Shown: in pieces, positions 43,647-52,081 of the stretch
How the letters are laid out: each line of letters begins with the position of its first letter
How positions within the stretch are numbered: the first letter of the stretch is position 1
Assembly (NCBI GenBank): GCA_041583135.1
Contig: JBFHGJ010000010.1
Location: 1-64,000, forward strand
Direction of reading: 5' to 3'
Source: JABSOG01 sp041583135
Lineage (GTDB): Bacteria; Pseudomonadota; Gammaproteobacteria; Enterobacterales; Alteromonadaceae
DNA length: 64,000 nucleotides
The notes under the pieces: model-generated
Database searches by the model: none
What the model saw: only the letters and a program-made list of their open reading frames with translations
Told to the model about the DNA's origin: nothing
Translations under genes and position numbers: made by a program

Positions 43647-43838
43647 TTAGTCACAAGGATGCGGCCAGCGGTAGCATGGTTGAATGTAGCTTGTGCTTTG
43701 CACTTGCACATCACGTGATAACTGGGGCATAGACGCATTTGTGTTGAGCACTTGTGGTTCGATTGATTCATCTGCTTGGGTGACACCAGCAAGACAAAGA
43801 CTCAATGAGGTAATGGTCAAAAAGATTTTAGACTTCAT
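43647..43838 (-). CDS. Small exported Cys-pair peptide next to second CadC-like sensor (63 aa)
   Basis: This is a 63-codon gene starting at ATG 43838 with GGAG 6-9 nt upstream; a longer in-frame extension to 44057 is rejected because it destroys the signal-peptide position and has no ribosome site. The signal peptide is MKSKIFLTITSLSLCLAGVTQA, then about 41 residues rich in Ser, Gln and Asn, ending in YIQPCYRWPHPCD, with two cysteines separated by six residues at the very C-terminus. It follows the regulator at 44220-46235 on the same strand, as the 64-aa peptide at 4464-4658 follows the regulator at 5086-7140. Function unknown; the repeated arrangement makes a signalling or sensed-peptide role worth testing. 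Confidence 0.65.
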   Translation of the reverse strand: MKSKIFLTITSLSLCLAGVTQADESIEPQVLNTNASMPQLSRDVQVQSTSYIQPCYRWPHPCD

Positions 43839-44219
43839 GTGTTCTCCATTTGTATTTTTAGTTGGTTTAAGTGGTGACTTTTCAGTCCGGTTTGCCGAGT
43901 GCGCCAAGTGCTTGGGGGAGCGCTTGAGTGCGTCGGTAATGGGGAACACTAAGGATTGGAATTGGGGAAGTGCAGTGAGTTTTAAGGCGTTTGTCTGTGT
44001 ATTTGTGCTGCGACTAAAAATGCAATATGGCGAATTGTGCGGGCCTGCCATCATCAACTGCCGAAATCTGCCGATACGGTTTAATTTATTGATATTTATA
44101 AGTATTTATTTTTGGGGAAATGACTTTTACTGCGCCGGAAATGATCTTCGATGAACCGAACTCGTGCTTTCGTTTGCGCTGTGTAATGTATAACTCAATC
44201 TAGTTCAGAAAAGTAACGC
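43839..44219. other. Intergenic region between regulator and small peptide gene
   Basis: This 381-bp region should contain the promoter of the small peptide gene (reading left). The last part (about 44085-44115) is AT-rich. I see no strong terminator for the regulator gene here and no further supported ORF. Confidence 0.5.
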
Positions 44220-46235
44220 TTAGCGGGCAATGATTTCGCCGACGTAAATGTTGCTCTTACCCGGTTGTTCTAAAGTGAAGTAAAGCTGGTTTTGATGAAA
44301 ATACAGTTGTCCTGCATGTTTGATATTGAGCTGGCTTCGGGTGAGGGTGGCTAAGTTGATTTGCTGTACTTGGCCATTTTGCTGGTCGGCTTGATTGATC
44401 ACATAAAGGGTATCGTCAGAAATGGCGAGATGGGCGGGCTTAAAGACTTCGATATCGGCAAAAAGTTGGGTGGAGCGACCGTGGCTGTAGCGGTAGAGTC
44501 CTTTTTGGCCGGTTTTGGCATAAATTAAGCCGATATTGCTGTAAAGCGCAAAACGGGCGTCGGCAATGTGCAGGCCGGTCGGTTTGAAATCACTGAGGCG
44601 ATACTCGGTGGCTGAATACAGTAGATCATTGGTACTCGTTGAGAGCAGCAATCGCTGACTGTCATTGGAAAATGTGGGATGGATCTGATCGGCAAAAGTC
44701 TTAATACGTGTGATGGAATCGCCGTTAAGGCGGTACAGTTCGGTTGACTTTTCATCTGACAAGGCCAGCAGTTGACCATCTTTACTGACGGTGACTTGGG
44801 ATATTTTTCGGTTTTGTGTAAAGTTGCTCAGTGCCGTTGGCGGGCCTTGTGAGATGTGGGGCTGACGATATAGCTGGGTAACGCCGGTTAGGTTTGAGGT
44901 GTAATAGAAGTCATTTTGGGTTTTCAGCGGGTAGCGGTTGATGGCGTTGTTGAACGTTAATTGTTTTAGGGTTTTTTGGTCGATGTCATAGGCATAGATG
45001 TTCCATTGGTAGAGCTGGCCGACATGATAGGCAAGACGGTTGCTGTTTTGCGCGGTAACAGGGTGCATGATGGGATGGTTGAATTCGCTGATCAGTGATT
45101 TTTTTTGTGATCCCAGCACCAACCGATTGCTATTGTCTTTGTATATCACCTCGTTGTTGAACAGGCCAATACTGCCGATTGCGGTGTTAACGGTGGTCAG
45201 TGTCGTCAGATGGTTGTTGTGATAGACCCGGATCTCGCTATTGGACCAGTCTGGGCTATGAATGATGTACAGCTTTTTGGCCTTACGCTGATAGACCACC
45301 CGGGAGAAGCCGTTATGCTCTTTTTCGACTCGTACATCTGGCGACAGGTAGAGGGTACTTAAGCGTGTTTTCAAATCGAAACGATAAATGGAATAGGGAC
45401 CTAGGTTGACACTCGAGTCGGTATAATAAAAAGCGGATTGATCATGCCAACTCATGGAAACAAAATATGAGCTCGGGCTGCATTGTACCAGCTGCTCATC
45501 TTTGACAACCTCGAGGTTGCTGCCAAACGAGATCAGGCGTATTTGGCATTGTCCGTGTTCAAGCCTTTGATAGAGCAGTTGCTCGCCTGAAGGGCTTAGT
45601 GCCGGCATCTTATCGTTGTGATTGCTGGTGAGTGTTACGTGAAAGCGCTGTGACAGCTGCTTCGCCAAGATCTGACCGTTGCCGTCTGTGTTGTAATAAG
45701 TAAAAGCGATGATGCTGCCGTCATCATTTAACGAGGGTTCGGCAGAGATCCCCTCAAGTGGAGTGATGCGACGCAGGTTAACGGCTTCATACACCGTTTG
45801 TTTATTGAGGTGGATGACGGCAAGTACCGTTGTGGCGACAACTGTGCTTAGTGTGCCTAAGCGTATCAGCCAGGGTTTCCAAATCTTGTTGTCTTGAGCA
45901 CTGATATACTCACAGCTACAGCACAGACTATAACCTTCTCTTGCCCACGTTTTTATATAGTGGTTTTTCATTGCTCGGCGGTTATTGCTCAGGGCATTGC
46001 GAATGGCGCCAAGGGGCTTGTTGAAAGCATCTACAGTGGTGATCTTGTTTGGCCATACCTGCTCACAGATCTCGGACTGAGTGCGTACAACCCCCGGATG
46101 GGCAATAAAATTCATCAACAACTTATGCTGAAAGTCGGTGAGGTGTATTTGAGTATCGGCATGATGAACCATTTGCGTGGCGGGGTAATATTTAACCTCT
46201 TTATCAAGCAGATAGTAACTGTCTTTAGTTTTCAT
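44220..46235 (-). CDS. CadC-like transmembrane winged-helix regulator with periplasmic beta-propeller, second copy
   Basis: This 671-aa protein is a paralogue of the one at 5086-7140. An OmpR-type winged helix fills about residues 8-110 (LTDFQHKLLMNFIAHPG, then TTVDAFNKPLGAIRNALSN and the wing YIKTWAREGYSL). A CCSC cluster follows at about 105-108, then one transmembrane helix (about 122-142) and a ~525-residue periplasmic PD40/TolB-like propeller (SLNDDGSIIAFTYY, ALSPSGEQLLYQR, TFSNDSQRLLLST). Cys230 and Cys252 have the same 22-residue spacing and local context (QC-I/L, V-KDEQL-Q-C) as in the paralogue. The winged helix is less canonical than in the first copy. It is followed on the same strand by a 63-aa exported Cys-pair peptide. 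Ligand and target promoters are unknown. Confidence 0.88.
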   Translation of the reverse strand: MKTKDSYYLLDKEVKYYPATQMVHHADTQIHLTDFQHKLLMNFIAHPGVVRTQSEICEQVWPNKITTVDAFNKPLGAIRNALSNNRRAMKNHYIKTWAREGYSLCCSCEYISAQDNKIWKPWLIRLGTLSTVVATTVLAVIHLNKQTVYEAVNLRRITPLEGISAEPSLNDDGSIIAFTYYNTDGNGQILAKQLSQRFHVTLTSNHNDKMPALSPSGEQLLYQRLEHGQCQIRLISFGSNLEVVKDEQLVQCSPSSYFVSMSWHDQSAFYYTDSSVNLGPYSIYRFDLKTRLSTLYLSPDVRVEKEHNGFSRVVYQRKAKKLYIIHSPDWSNSEIRVYHNNHLTTLTTVNTAIGSIGLFNNEVIYKDNSNRLVLGSQKKSLISEFNHPIMHPVTAQNSNRLAYHVGQLYQWNIYAYDIDQKTLKQLTFNNAINRYPLKTQNDFYYTSNLTGVTQLYRQPHISQGPPTALSNFTQNRKISQVTVSKDGQLLALSDEKSTELYRLNGDSITRIKTFADQIHPTFSNDSQRLLLSTSTNDLLYSATEYRLSDFKPTGLHIADARFALYSNIGLIYAKTGQKGLYRYSHGRSTQLFADIEVFKPAHLAISDDTLYVINQADQQNGQVQQINLATLTRSQLNIKHAGQLYFHQNQLYFTLEQPGKSNIYVGEIIAR

Positions 46236-46598
46236 TAGTACCTGATGTCATTCAAATGAAAAGCAAAACATTAACTAACGTCTTGATTTGAGTATAAACT
46301 GTGATCGGCAAAAGTGAAATAAGATACTGAAAAAAGGTATATGGGTAATATCCTATTATGGTGAAAATTAGCCGATGCAACAGAAACTTACCTGGTACTT
46401 ATAGGGGTATTTGACAAATTTTACAAATTGCCTATTTAAAATCAATGTACCTAAATGTTTGTTTTATTGCAAGTAGAGTTTGAGCGCGTAAGATAGCGCG
46501 AGAGCCAAGCATACAAGCACTATCAATCTGCTTTGTGCCGGGTTGTTCAAAGGTTGATTTGGCGGTTTTAAATTTTTCTATTCGGGCGCCTATTGGCG
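46236..46598. other. Intergenic region upstream of second CadC-like regulator
   Basis: This 363-bp region holds the promoter side of the leftward regulator gene and the 3' flank of the leftward STAS gene. It is AT-rich. I found no ORF with a ribosome site and no clear hairpin. Confidence 0.5.
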
Positions 46599-46901
46599 CT
46601 ATGAGATCATAAACATTTTGTTGAAGCGAGCCATTTGAAAGGTCTTTTGAATTTCTTTATTGCAATTGATCAAATGGATATTTTCTTTGCGGCAATTGAA
46701 GTGCTTACGGAGATAAACCAAGATCCCTAGGCCGGAGCTGTCGATATAGTTTGTATGTTTCAAATCGACGATCACACTTGCTGGCTCGCTCATCGCATTG
46801 TAGGCGTGGCGAAATTCTCTTACCAGCCTAAAGTCGAAATGGCCAGAGACCGCAATGACCAGTTCATTTTTCTCGGTATTGGCATTAATCGTTACTGACA
46901 T
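46599..46901 (-). CDS. STAS-domain anti-sigma-factor antagonist-like protein
   Basis: This 100-aa protein is a single STAS domain: VIAVSGHFDFRLVREFRHAY, VIVDLKHTNYIDSSGLGILVYLR with the phosphorylatable Ser in DSSGLG, and a C-terminal helix IQKTFQMARFNKMF. Such proteins bind an anti-sigma or phosphatase/kinase partner and are switched by serine phosphorylation. No RsbW- or RsbU-like partner is in the window. It lies 128 bp downstream of ntrC on the same strand. In marine gammaproteobacteria similar proteins act with SpoIIE-type phosphatases in biofilm or flagellar control; here that is only a possibility. Confidence 0.9.
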   Translation of the reverse strand: MSVTINANTEKNELVIAVSGHFDFRLVREFRHAYNAMSEPASVIVDLKHTNYIDSSGLGILVYLRKHFNCRKENIHLINCNKEIQKTFQMARFNKMFMIS

Positions 46902-47029
46902 GCAAGAGATCCAAAGTGATGTAACTTAATGTTGTTTACCAAAGATGTCGTTATCGATACGGGCCTTACTTGGCGGCGAAAGATAAACACCCTAATTTCA
47001 GATATATTAGTATAGCCTTGATCAAATTG

Positions 47030-48454
47030 CTACAACGGGCCCAGCTCTTTCAATTTACGTGTCAAGGTGTTGCGGCCCCAGCCCAGTTTGCTGGCGGCCA
47101 GCTGTTTTTTGCCATGACAGTGACTCAACGCTGTACGTAACATGACCCGTTCAAATTGCTTAAGGCAATTGGGTAAAATATCGTCTTCGCCACTTTTGAG
47201 CTTTTCCATCACTGTTACCCCTAGCGCTTGTTGCCAGTCGTCGTGAGTTTGTAGCACAGACGCCGATTCGGTTACAGCTATGTGCTCTGTGGGGCGCAAT
47301 TCTTCCGGCAAATCGGATAACTGTATTTCGTTACCACTGGCCATGACAGTCAACCCACGACAGGCGTTTTCCAGTTGCCTGACATTACCCGGCCATTCGA
47401 AAGCGGTTAAACACTCTACCGCCTCGGCGGTAATATGCTTTGCTCCGACCCCGAGTTCCTTGGCCGCCTTATGAAGGAAGTAGCCAATGAGCTTGGGAAT
47501 GTCTTCTTTACGCTCTTTTAGTGAAGGCAGCATGATGCGCACCACATTGAGGCGATGAAATAGATCTTCGCGAAAACGGCCTTGCGCCACTAAGGATTCT
47601 AAATCTTGGTGAGTGGCGGCGATGATCCGGACATTTACGGATACCGGAGAGTGGCCGCCGACACGATAAAATTGGCCATCGGCCAAGACCCTTAAAAGCC
47701 GGGTTTGAACTTCAAGGGGCATGTCGCCGATTTCATCTAAGAATAGCGTGCCGCCATCGGCTTGCGAAAAACGTCCTTCACGGGCACCTTGAGCACCGGT
47801 GAATGCGCCTTTGTCATGGCCGAATAGTTCCGACTCTATGAGATCTTTGGGGATCGCCGCCATATTCAGCGCAATAAAAGGTTTGTTTGAGCGGGGACTA
47901 TGCTTGTGCAGGGCATTGGCGACCAGCTCTTTACCGGTACCGGACTGGCCGTTGATCAACACGCTGATATCTGAGCGCGACAGTCGTCCGATGGCTCGAA
48001 ACACTGCCTGCATCGATGGGGCTTCACCGATAATATCTGCCTGTAGCGGGTCGGCTTCGATTTGAACGGCGCTGCGTTTTTTCTCTTTTACCTGATCGAG
48101 CGCTTTGTGCACGGCCTCTATCACTTCATCGATATCAAATGGTTTAGGCAAATATTCAAAGGCGCCGCTTTGATAGGCATTGACCGCTGTGTCGAGATCA
48201 GAATGGGCGGTAATGATGATCACCGGCATATCTGGGCAGATCTCGTTGATTTTGCCCAGTAATGTCAGTCCGTCTAAGTCGGGCATTCTGATATCTGAGA
48301 TGATCATATCCGGTGGTTGCTGTTCGAGTTTTTCCAGCAACTCGTTACCGTCACTAAAGCAGCTAACGGTAATGGTATCGCTTGAGAGCGCCTTATCCAG
48401 AACCCAGCGGATAGAATCGTCGTCATCGACGACCCAAACAGTTGATTTGCTCAT
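47030..48454 (-). CDS. ntrC: Nitrogen regulator NtrC (NR(I)), sigma-54 activator
   Basis: This 474-aa protein starts at ATG 48454, overlapping the ntrB stop by one base (TGATG). The receiver has VWVVDDDDSIRWVL, Asp in MIISDIRMPDLDG and Lys in YLPKPFDIDE. AAA+: Walker A GQSGTGKELVA, GAFTGA loop in DKGAFTGAQ, Walker B LFLDEIGDMP and arginine-finger region FREDLFHRLNV. The Fis-type helix-turn-helix at the C-terminus is KKQLAASKLGWGRNTLTRKLKEL, the strongly conserved NtrC ending. Phosphorylated by NtrB under nitrogen limitation, it activates glnA and other sigma-54 promoters; matching sites lie at 49536, 52015 and 52028. Confidence 0.97.
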   Translation of the reverse strand: MSKSTVWVVDDDDSIRWVLDKALSSDTITVSCFSDGNELLEKLEQQPPDMIISDIRMPDLDGLTLLGKINEICPDMPVIIITAHSDLDTAVNAYQSGAFEYLPKPFDIDEVIEAVHKALDQVKEKKRSAVQIEADPLQADIIGEAPSMQAVFRAIGRLSRSDISVLINGQSGTGKELVANALHKHSPRSNKPFIALNMAAIPKDLIESELFGHDKGAFTGAQGAREGRFSQADGGTLFLDEIGDMPLEVQTRLLRVLADGQFYRVGGHSPVSVNVRIIAATHQDLESLVAQGRFREDLFHRLNVVRIMLPSLKERKEDIPKLIGYFLHKAAKELGVGAKHITAEAVECLTAFEWPGNVRQLENACRGLTVMASGNEIQLSDLPEELRPTEHIAVTESASVLQTHDDWQQALGVTVMEKLKSGEDDILPNCLKQFERVMLRTALSHCHGKKQLAASKLGWGRNTLTRKLKELGPL

Positions 48455-49512
48455 CAGATAGACTCTTTAAATGGTATCGTTAAGGTAAATTCGGTATGCC
48501 CCGGCCAACTGTCGCAGTCGATACGACCATCATGCTGGTGGATCAGGGTTTGTGAAATCGACAAGCCAAGCCCGGTGCCTTCACTCGACCCTGAGATCAG
48601 TGGGAAGAACAAGGTGTCAGTCAGATGGGCGGGGATACCCGGGCCATTGTCGATGATTTTGATCTCTAAACACATCTTATGGGTTTTGCCATGGATGGTC
48701 TGGTGCTGTTTGATGCGGGTGCAAATGGTTAACAGCGGTGGTTTGTCTTGCTGTTTCATCGCTTGTACGGCATTGCGGATGATGTTGATCAGCGCCTGCT
48801 GTAACAGTTCACCATCGACCTTAATCTCCGGAATACTGGGGTCGTAATCGCGTTTTATCGGTAGCTCGCATTTTTGTTCAAAGCCGATGAGCTTTAGGGT
48901 TTTATCCAGAACCAGATGAATATTGACTGCCGTTAGGGTAGGTGGCTTGTTTGGTCCCAGCAGTCGGTCTACTAGGTTTTGTAGCCGGTCGGATTGTTCG
49001 ATAACGACCGCTGTGAATTCTTTTAACTCGTCTGTCGGCAGCTGCCTTTGCAGCAGTTGAGCGGCGCCGCGAATGCCACCTAAGGGGTTTTTAATCTCAT
49101 GGGCTAGGCCCCTGACCAAGTGTCGTGCCGCTTGATGTTGATTTTCGTTTTGCGATTCTTGAATGATGCGCTTTTGCTGGTCGATTTGTTGGCATTCGAT
49201 GAGCGCAAAGTGCTGGTCATCATGCACCAATAAAGTGCATTTTAATTCCAGCAGCACCGGTCGGGTATCGGCCAAGATGGCGTGGACTTCGGAATCGGTG
49301 AAGCCTTTTTGTTCAAACAGGGTTTGCTCAAATTTTTGTTGCGACACCGAGAAATGACGAAACAGCGAAAAAAACTGGCAACCCTCTAAGCGCTTCGAAC
49401 TTTGTCCGAGCAAGATGGCGGCCGCGTTGTTGGTATGGCGAATAACAAACTGGTCATCGAGCACGATGACGGCTGTTGTCATACTGTCTAATAATTTTTC
49501 CGCCTTAAACAT
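48454..49512 (-). CDS. ntrB: Nitrogen sensor kinase/phosphatase NtrB (NR(II))
   Basis: This 352-aa soluble kinase starts at ATG 49512. The N-terminal PAS domain (about 5-110) has TTAVIVLDDQFVIRHTNNAA. HisKA has the phospho-accepting His in RGLAHEIKNPLGGIRGAAQLL, typical of NtrB. The HATPase has N-box LINIIRNAVQAM, DNGPGIP and GTGLGLSIS. It phosphorylates NtrC when glutamine is low and dephosphorylates it when bound by PII. An NtrC-type site lies 24-40 bp before the start codon, suggesting autoregulation independent of glnA. Gene order glnA, DUF4124, ntrB, ntrC is the usual one in Alteromonadales. Confidence 0.97.
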   Translation of the reverse strand: MFKAEKLLDSMTTAVIVLDDQFVIRHTNNAAAILLGQSSKRLEGCQFFSLFRHFSVSQQKFEQTLFEQKGFTDSEVHAILADTRPVLLELKCTLLVHDDQHFALIECQQIDQQKRIIQESQNENQHQAARHLVRGLAHEIKNPLGGIRGAAQLLQRQLPTDELKEFTAVVIEQSDRLQNLVDRLLGPNKPPTLTAVNIHLVLDKTLKLIGFEQKCELPIKRDYDPSIPEIKVDGELLQQALINIIRNAVQAMKQQDKPPLLTICTRIKQHQTIHGKTHKMCLEIKIIDNGPGIPAHLTDTLFFPLISGSSEGTGLGLSISQTLIHQHDGRIDCDSWPGHTEFTLTIPFKESI

Positions 49513-49535
49513 AAGCTCGCTTCTTAAAATATGGT

Positions 49536-49552
49536 TGCACCAATTTGGTGCA
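49536..49552. promoter_or_regulatory. NtrC binding site upstream of ntrB
   Basis: TGCACCAATTTGGTGCA matches the NtrC consensus (TGCACNNNNNNGGTGCA-like) with perfect 8-bp half sites around one central mismatch. It lies 24 bp before the ntrB start, where bound NtrC would repress or tune ntrBC, as at E. coli glnLp. Confidence 0.88.
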
Positions 49553-49723
49553 TTTTAACTCAGCTTAAATCAGGATCCAAACCCATTGCTGGGTTTACCG
49601 GGTTTTAACTGGTTGCTTTGCCCCGAGTTGGGCATGTATGCCCTAATGACCAGTCATGCGCGTCTTCACCATCGTCTATTGCTTCAAAATAAGCATCAAT
49701 AAACGAGGTCGCTGAACAAAACT

Positions 49724-50269
49724 TTAGTTTGGGCGTATCGCTGAGGCACGAAACAGGTAGATGGTGCGTGGTTCACTGACCGCAAGCAATTGCCCTTCAC
49801 TGTCTAGCAATTCCAGTACCAAGGTGTGCTCGCCGCGATCAATATCTTTAAGTTTAAAGATGGCGTTGGCGTGGGGTTTCTGTTGTTGTTTGCCATCGAG
49901 CAGCAAACGGACTTTAAAGCCGCTGCGAAAAGCCGGTTTGACATGGCCGGTGACATAGATTTCACCATAGTTGTTGCGTATGGTCTGTTCCTGTGACGGT
50001 TGGTCAATAAAGACTTGATATTGCGATGCGGGGGCTTTTTGTTCTGCCTGTTGCAGCCTTTGCAAAATTGAGGTGTCCTGCGCTGGCATGATGAGTTTTT
50101 GGTGGCGGTTTAAGTTGACTTCTTTGGCGCCGGGCTGGGGTTTGTCGGAAAACACCAAGACACCGTTGGCATCGGTGTGGACGTAGACTTTTTTCTCTGA
50201 CGCCGCTGCACTTAGGCTGATGCCGAGTATGCACAGTATCAAGGTTGTCCATAAAGTAAAAAGGCGCAC
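49724..50269 (-). CDS. DUF4124-domain periplasmic protein
   Basis: This 181-aa protein begins at GTG 50269 with a weak upstream ribosome site. The signal peptide covers residues 1-23 (LILCILGISLSAAA). The DUF4124 signature follows at once: VYVHTDANGVLVFSDKPQPGAKEVNL, a small beta-domain usual in exported proteobacterial proteins. The second half (about 85-175) is an Ig-like beta-sandwich (YGEIYVTGHVKPAFRSGFKVRLLLDG, then GEHTLVLELLDSEG). A gene of this kind almost always sits between glnA and ntrB in Alteromonadales and related groups. Its role, and any link to nitrogen control, is unknown. Confidence 0.9.
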   Translation of the reverse strand: MRLFTLWTTLILCILGISLSAAASEKKVYVHTDANGVLVFSDKPQPGAKEVNLNRHQKLIMPAQDTSILQRLQQAEQKAPASQYQVFIDQPSQEQTIRNNYGEIYVTGHVKPAFRSGFKVRLLLDGKQQQKPHANAIFKLKDIDRGEHTLVLELLDSEGQLLAVSEPRTIYLFRASAIRPN

Positions 50270-50374
50270 AACAGGTCACTAACTGCATTGAATATCTCAC
50301 AACTTTAGTCATATTCGGCTAAATTGGCAAATTTTATGGTGGATTTTGCTGTTCGGTGTGTGTTGCGCGGCAAT

Positions 50375-50403
50375 AAAAAGCCCCACCATTGGGCGGGGCT
50401 TTG
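50375..50403 (-). terminator. glnA terminator
   Basis: On the minus strand AAGCCCCGCC, loop CAAT, GGTGGGGCTTTTT forms a stem with one G-T pair and a U-run, 42 bp after the glnA stop. This separates glnA from the DUF4124-ntrBC genes. Confidence 0.9.
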
Positions 50404-50444
50404 ATGACTTGTGACGGCGAGGGGATCGCCATTACGCCTGTGGA

Positions 50445-51851
50445 TTACAAGCTGTAATACAATTCGAACTCAAGTGGGTGAGTGGTCATGTTGATACGCT
50501 CAACATCTTGACGCTTAAGGGCAATGTAGGCGTCAATCATGTCGTCGGTCATAACGCTACCGGCGGTCAAGAACGCACGGTCTTGGTCCAACTCGTTCAA
50601 GGCTTCTTCTAAAGACGCCGCAACTGTTGGGATCTCAGCCGCTTCTTCCGCTGGTAAGTCGTACAAGTCTTTGTCCATCGCATCGCCAGGGTGGATCTTG
50701 TTCTTGATACCGTCAAGACCTGCCATCAACAAGGCGGTGAAGCCCAAGTATGGGTTGGCCATTGGATCAGGGAAGCGCGCTTCGATACGACGGGCTTTCG
50801 GGCTAGGTACCACTGGAATACGGATAGAAGCAGAGCGGTTACGCGCTGAGTAGGCCAACATTACTGGCGCTTCAAAACCTGGGACCAAACGCTTGTATGA
50901 GTTGGTTGAAGGGTTGGTGAAGGCATTGATGGCTTTAGCGTGCTTGATGATACCGCCGATGTAGTAAAGGGCAGTTTCTGACAATCCACCGTATTTATCG
51001 CCGGCAAACAAGTTCACACCGTCTTTGCTCAAAGATTGGTGTACGTGCATACCAGAACCGTTGTCGCCAACGATTGGCTTAGGCATGAAGGTCGCCGTTT
51101 TGCCGTAGGCATGAGCCATGTTGTGGACACAATACTTATAGATTTGAATCTCGTCTGCTTTGCTAACTAAGGTGTTAAAACGTGTGGCAATCTCGTTCTG
51201 GCCACAGGTAGCCACTTCGTGGTGATGCGCTTCAACAACCAAACCCATTTCTTCCATCACCAAACAAGTGGCGCTACGGAAGTCATGTGCAGAGTCAACC
51301 GGTGGGACTGGGAAGTAACCGCCTTTAACGCGTGGACGGTGACCCATGTTACCTTCTTCATAGGTGGTGTCAGAGTTCCAAGCCGCTTCTTTGTCACTGA
51401 TTTGGTAGAACGAGCCGTTCATATCGGTTTTGAAGCGAACGTCGTCGAACAAGAAGAACTCAGGCTCAGGACCAACCAAAACGGTATCGGCGATGCCAGT
51501 TGAACGCAAGTATTCTTCAGCGCGACGGGCAACTGAGCGAGGGTCGCGCTCATAACCTTGCATGGTAGAAGGTTCAACGATGTCGCAACGAACGATTAAG
51601 GTAGGTTCTTCAGAGAACGGGTCCATGACCACTGAGTCTGCGTCAGGCATCAATACCATGTCTGATTCGTTGATACCTTTCCAGCCTTGGATGGAAGAGC
51701 CGTCAAACATTTTACCATCTTCGAAAAAGTCTTCGTCGATTTGATGGTGTGGCAAGGTAACGTGCTGCTCTTTACCGATGGTGTCGGTAAAACGCAAGTC
51801 AATAAACTTAACTTCATTTTCTTTGATCAAATCAAGAACTGGATGTGACAT
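50445..51851 (-). CDS. glnA: Glutamine synthetase type I
   Basis: This 468-aa enzyme (E. coli 469) starts at ATG 51851 (MSHPVLDLIKENEVKF) behind GGAG; a 10-codon extension to a TTG is rejected. It makes glutamine from glutamate, ammonia and ATP as a cytosolic dodecamer. Signatures: FEDGKMFDGSSIQGWKGI, metal-binding GPEPEFFLFDD, ATP-site KGGYFPVPPVDS, NGSGMHVHQS, and RNRSASIRIP. The adenylylation loop AMDKDLYDLP holds the regulatory Tyr, so control by GlnE is expected. Upstream are a -24/-12 promoter (51929-51943) and two overlapping NtrC sites (52015-52044), giving nitrogen-limited induction. Confidence 0.98.
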   Translation of the reverse strand: MSHPVLDLIKENEVKFIDLRFTDTIGKEQHVTLPHHQIDEDFFEDGKMFDGSSIQGWKGINESDMVLMPDADSVVMDPFSEEPTLIVRCDIVEPSTMQGYERDPRSVARRAEEYLRSTGIADTVLVGPEPEFFLFDDVRFKTDMNGSFYQISDKEAAWNSDTTYEEGNMGHRPRVKGGYFPVPPVDSAHDFRSATCLVMEEMGLVVEAHHHEVATCGQNEIATRFNTLVSKADEIQIYKYCVHNMAHAYGKTATFMPKPIVGDNGSGMHVHQSLSKDGVNLFAGDKYGGLSETALYYIGGIIKHAKAINAFTNPSTNSYKRLVPGFEAPVMLAYSARNRSASIRIPVVPSPKARRIEARFPDPMANPYLGFTALLMAGLDGIKNKIHPGDAMDKDLYDLPAEEAAEIPTVAASLEEALNELDQDRAFLTAGSVMTDDMIDAYIALKRQDVERINMTTHPLEFELYYSL

Positions 51852-51928
51852 TAGGCTCTCCGGTTGTAAATTAACAAGCAAAATCTGTTAAAGGGTAGCA
51901 GACCCTTAAATATTTGCAGATGCCTAAA

Positions 51929-51943
51929 GCGAGAAGCGTGCCA
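51929..51943 (-). promoter_or_regulatory. glnA: Sigma-54 (-24/-12) promoter of glnA
   Basis: The minus strand reads TGGCACGCTTCTCGC: GG and GC dinucleotides with exactly 10 bases between, one mismatch from the TGGCAC-N5-TTGC consensus. It lies about 80 bp before the glnA start and about 80-100 bp downstream of the NtrC sites. Confidence 0.8.
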
Positions 51944-52014
51944 AGATGCTAAAGCCTTTAAAAACGGGCTATTTTGGCGCAGAGGGAAGTTTATAGAGCA
52001 GTTTTACAGTATTT

Positions 52015-52031
52015 TGCACCAAATCGGTGCG
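52015..52031. promoter_or_regulatory. NtrC binding site 1 upstream of glnA
   Basis: TGCACCAAATCGGTGCG has NtrC-type half sites (one base off in the right arm). It overlaps site 2 by four bases. Confidence 0.8.
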
Positions 52032-52044
52032 CCATTTTGGTGCA
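52028..52044. promoter_or_regulatory. NtrC binding site 2 upstream of glnA
   Basis: TGCGCCATTTTGGTGCA has NtrC-type half sites (one base off in the left arm). With site 1 it can form the enhancer for the glnA sigma-54 promoter. A further half site, AATTTGGTGCA, lies at 52084-52094 in the end of the neighbouring gene. Confidence 0.8.
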
Positions 52045-52081
52045 AAATACGTTTTTATCAGATCAACAGCGCAGGCTATGA

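Noticed and set aside
43839..44057. N-terminal extension of the small peptide gene to 136 codons
   Set aside because: The extension places the signal peptide in the middle of the protein and lacks a ribosome site, while the ATG at 43838 has GGAG at proper spacing.
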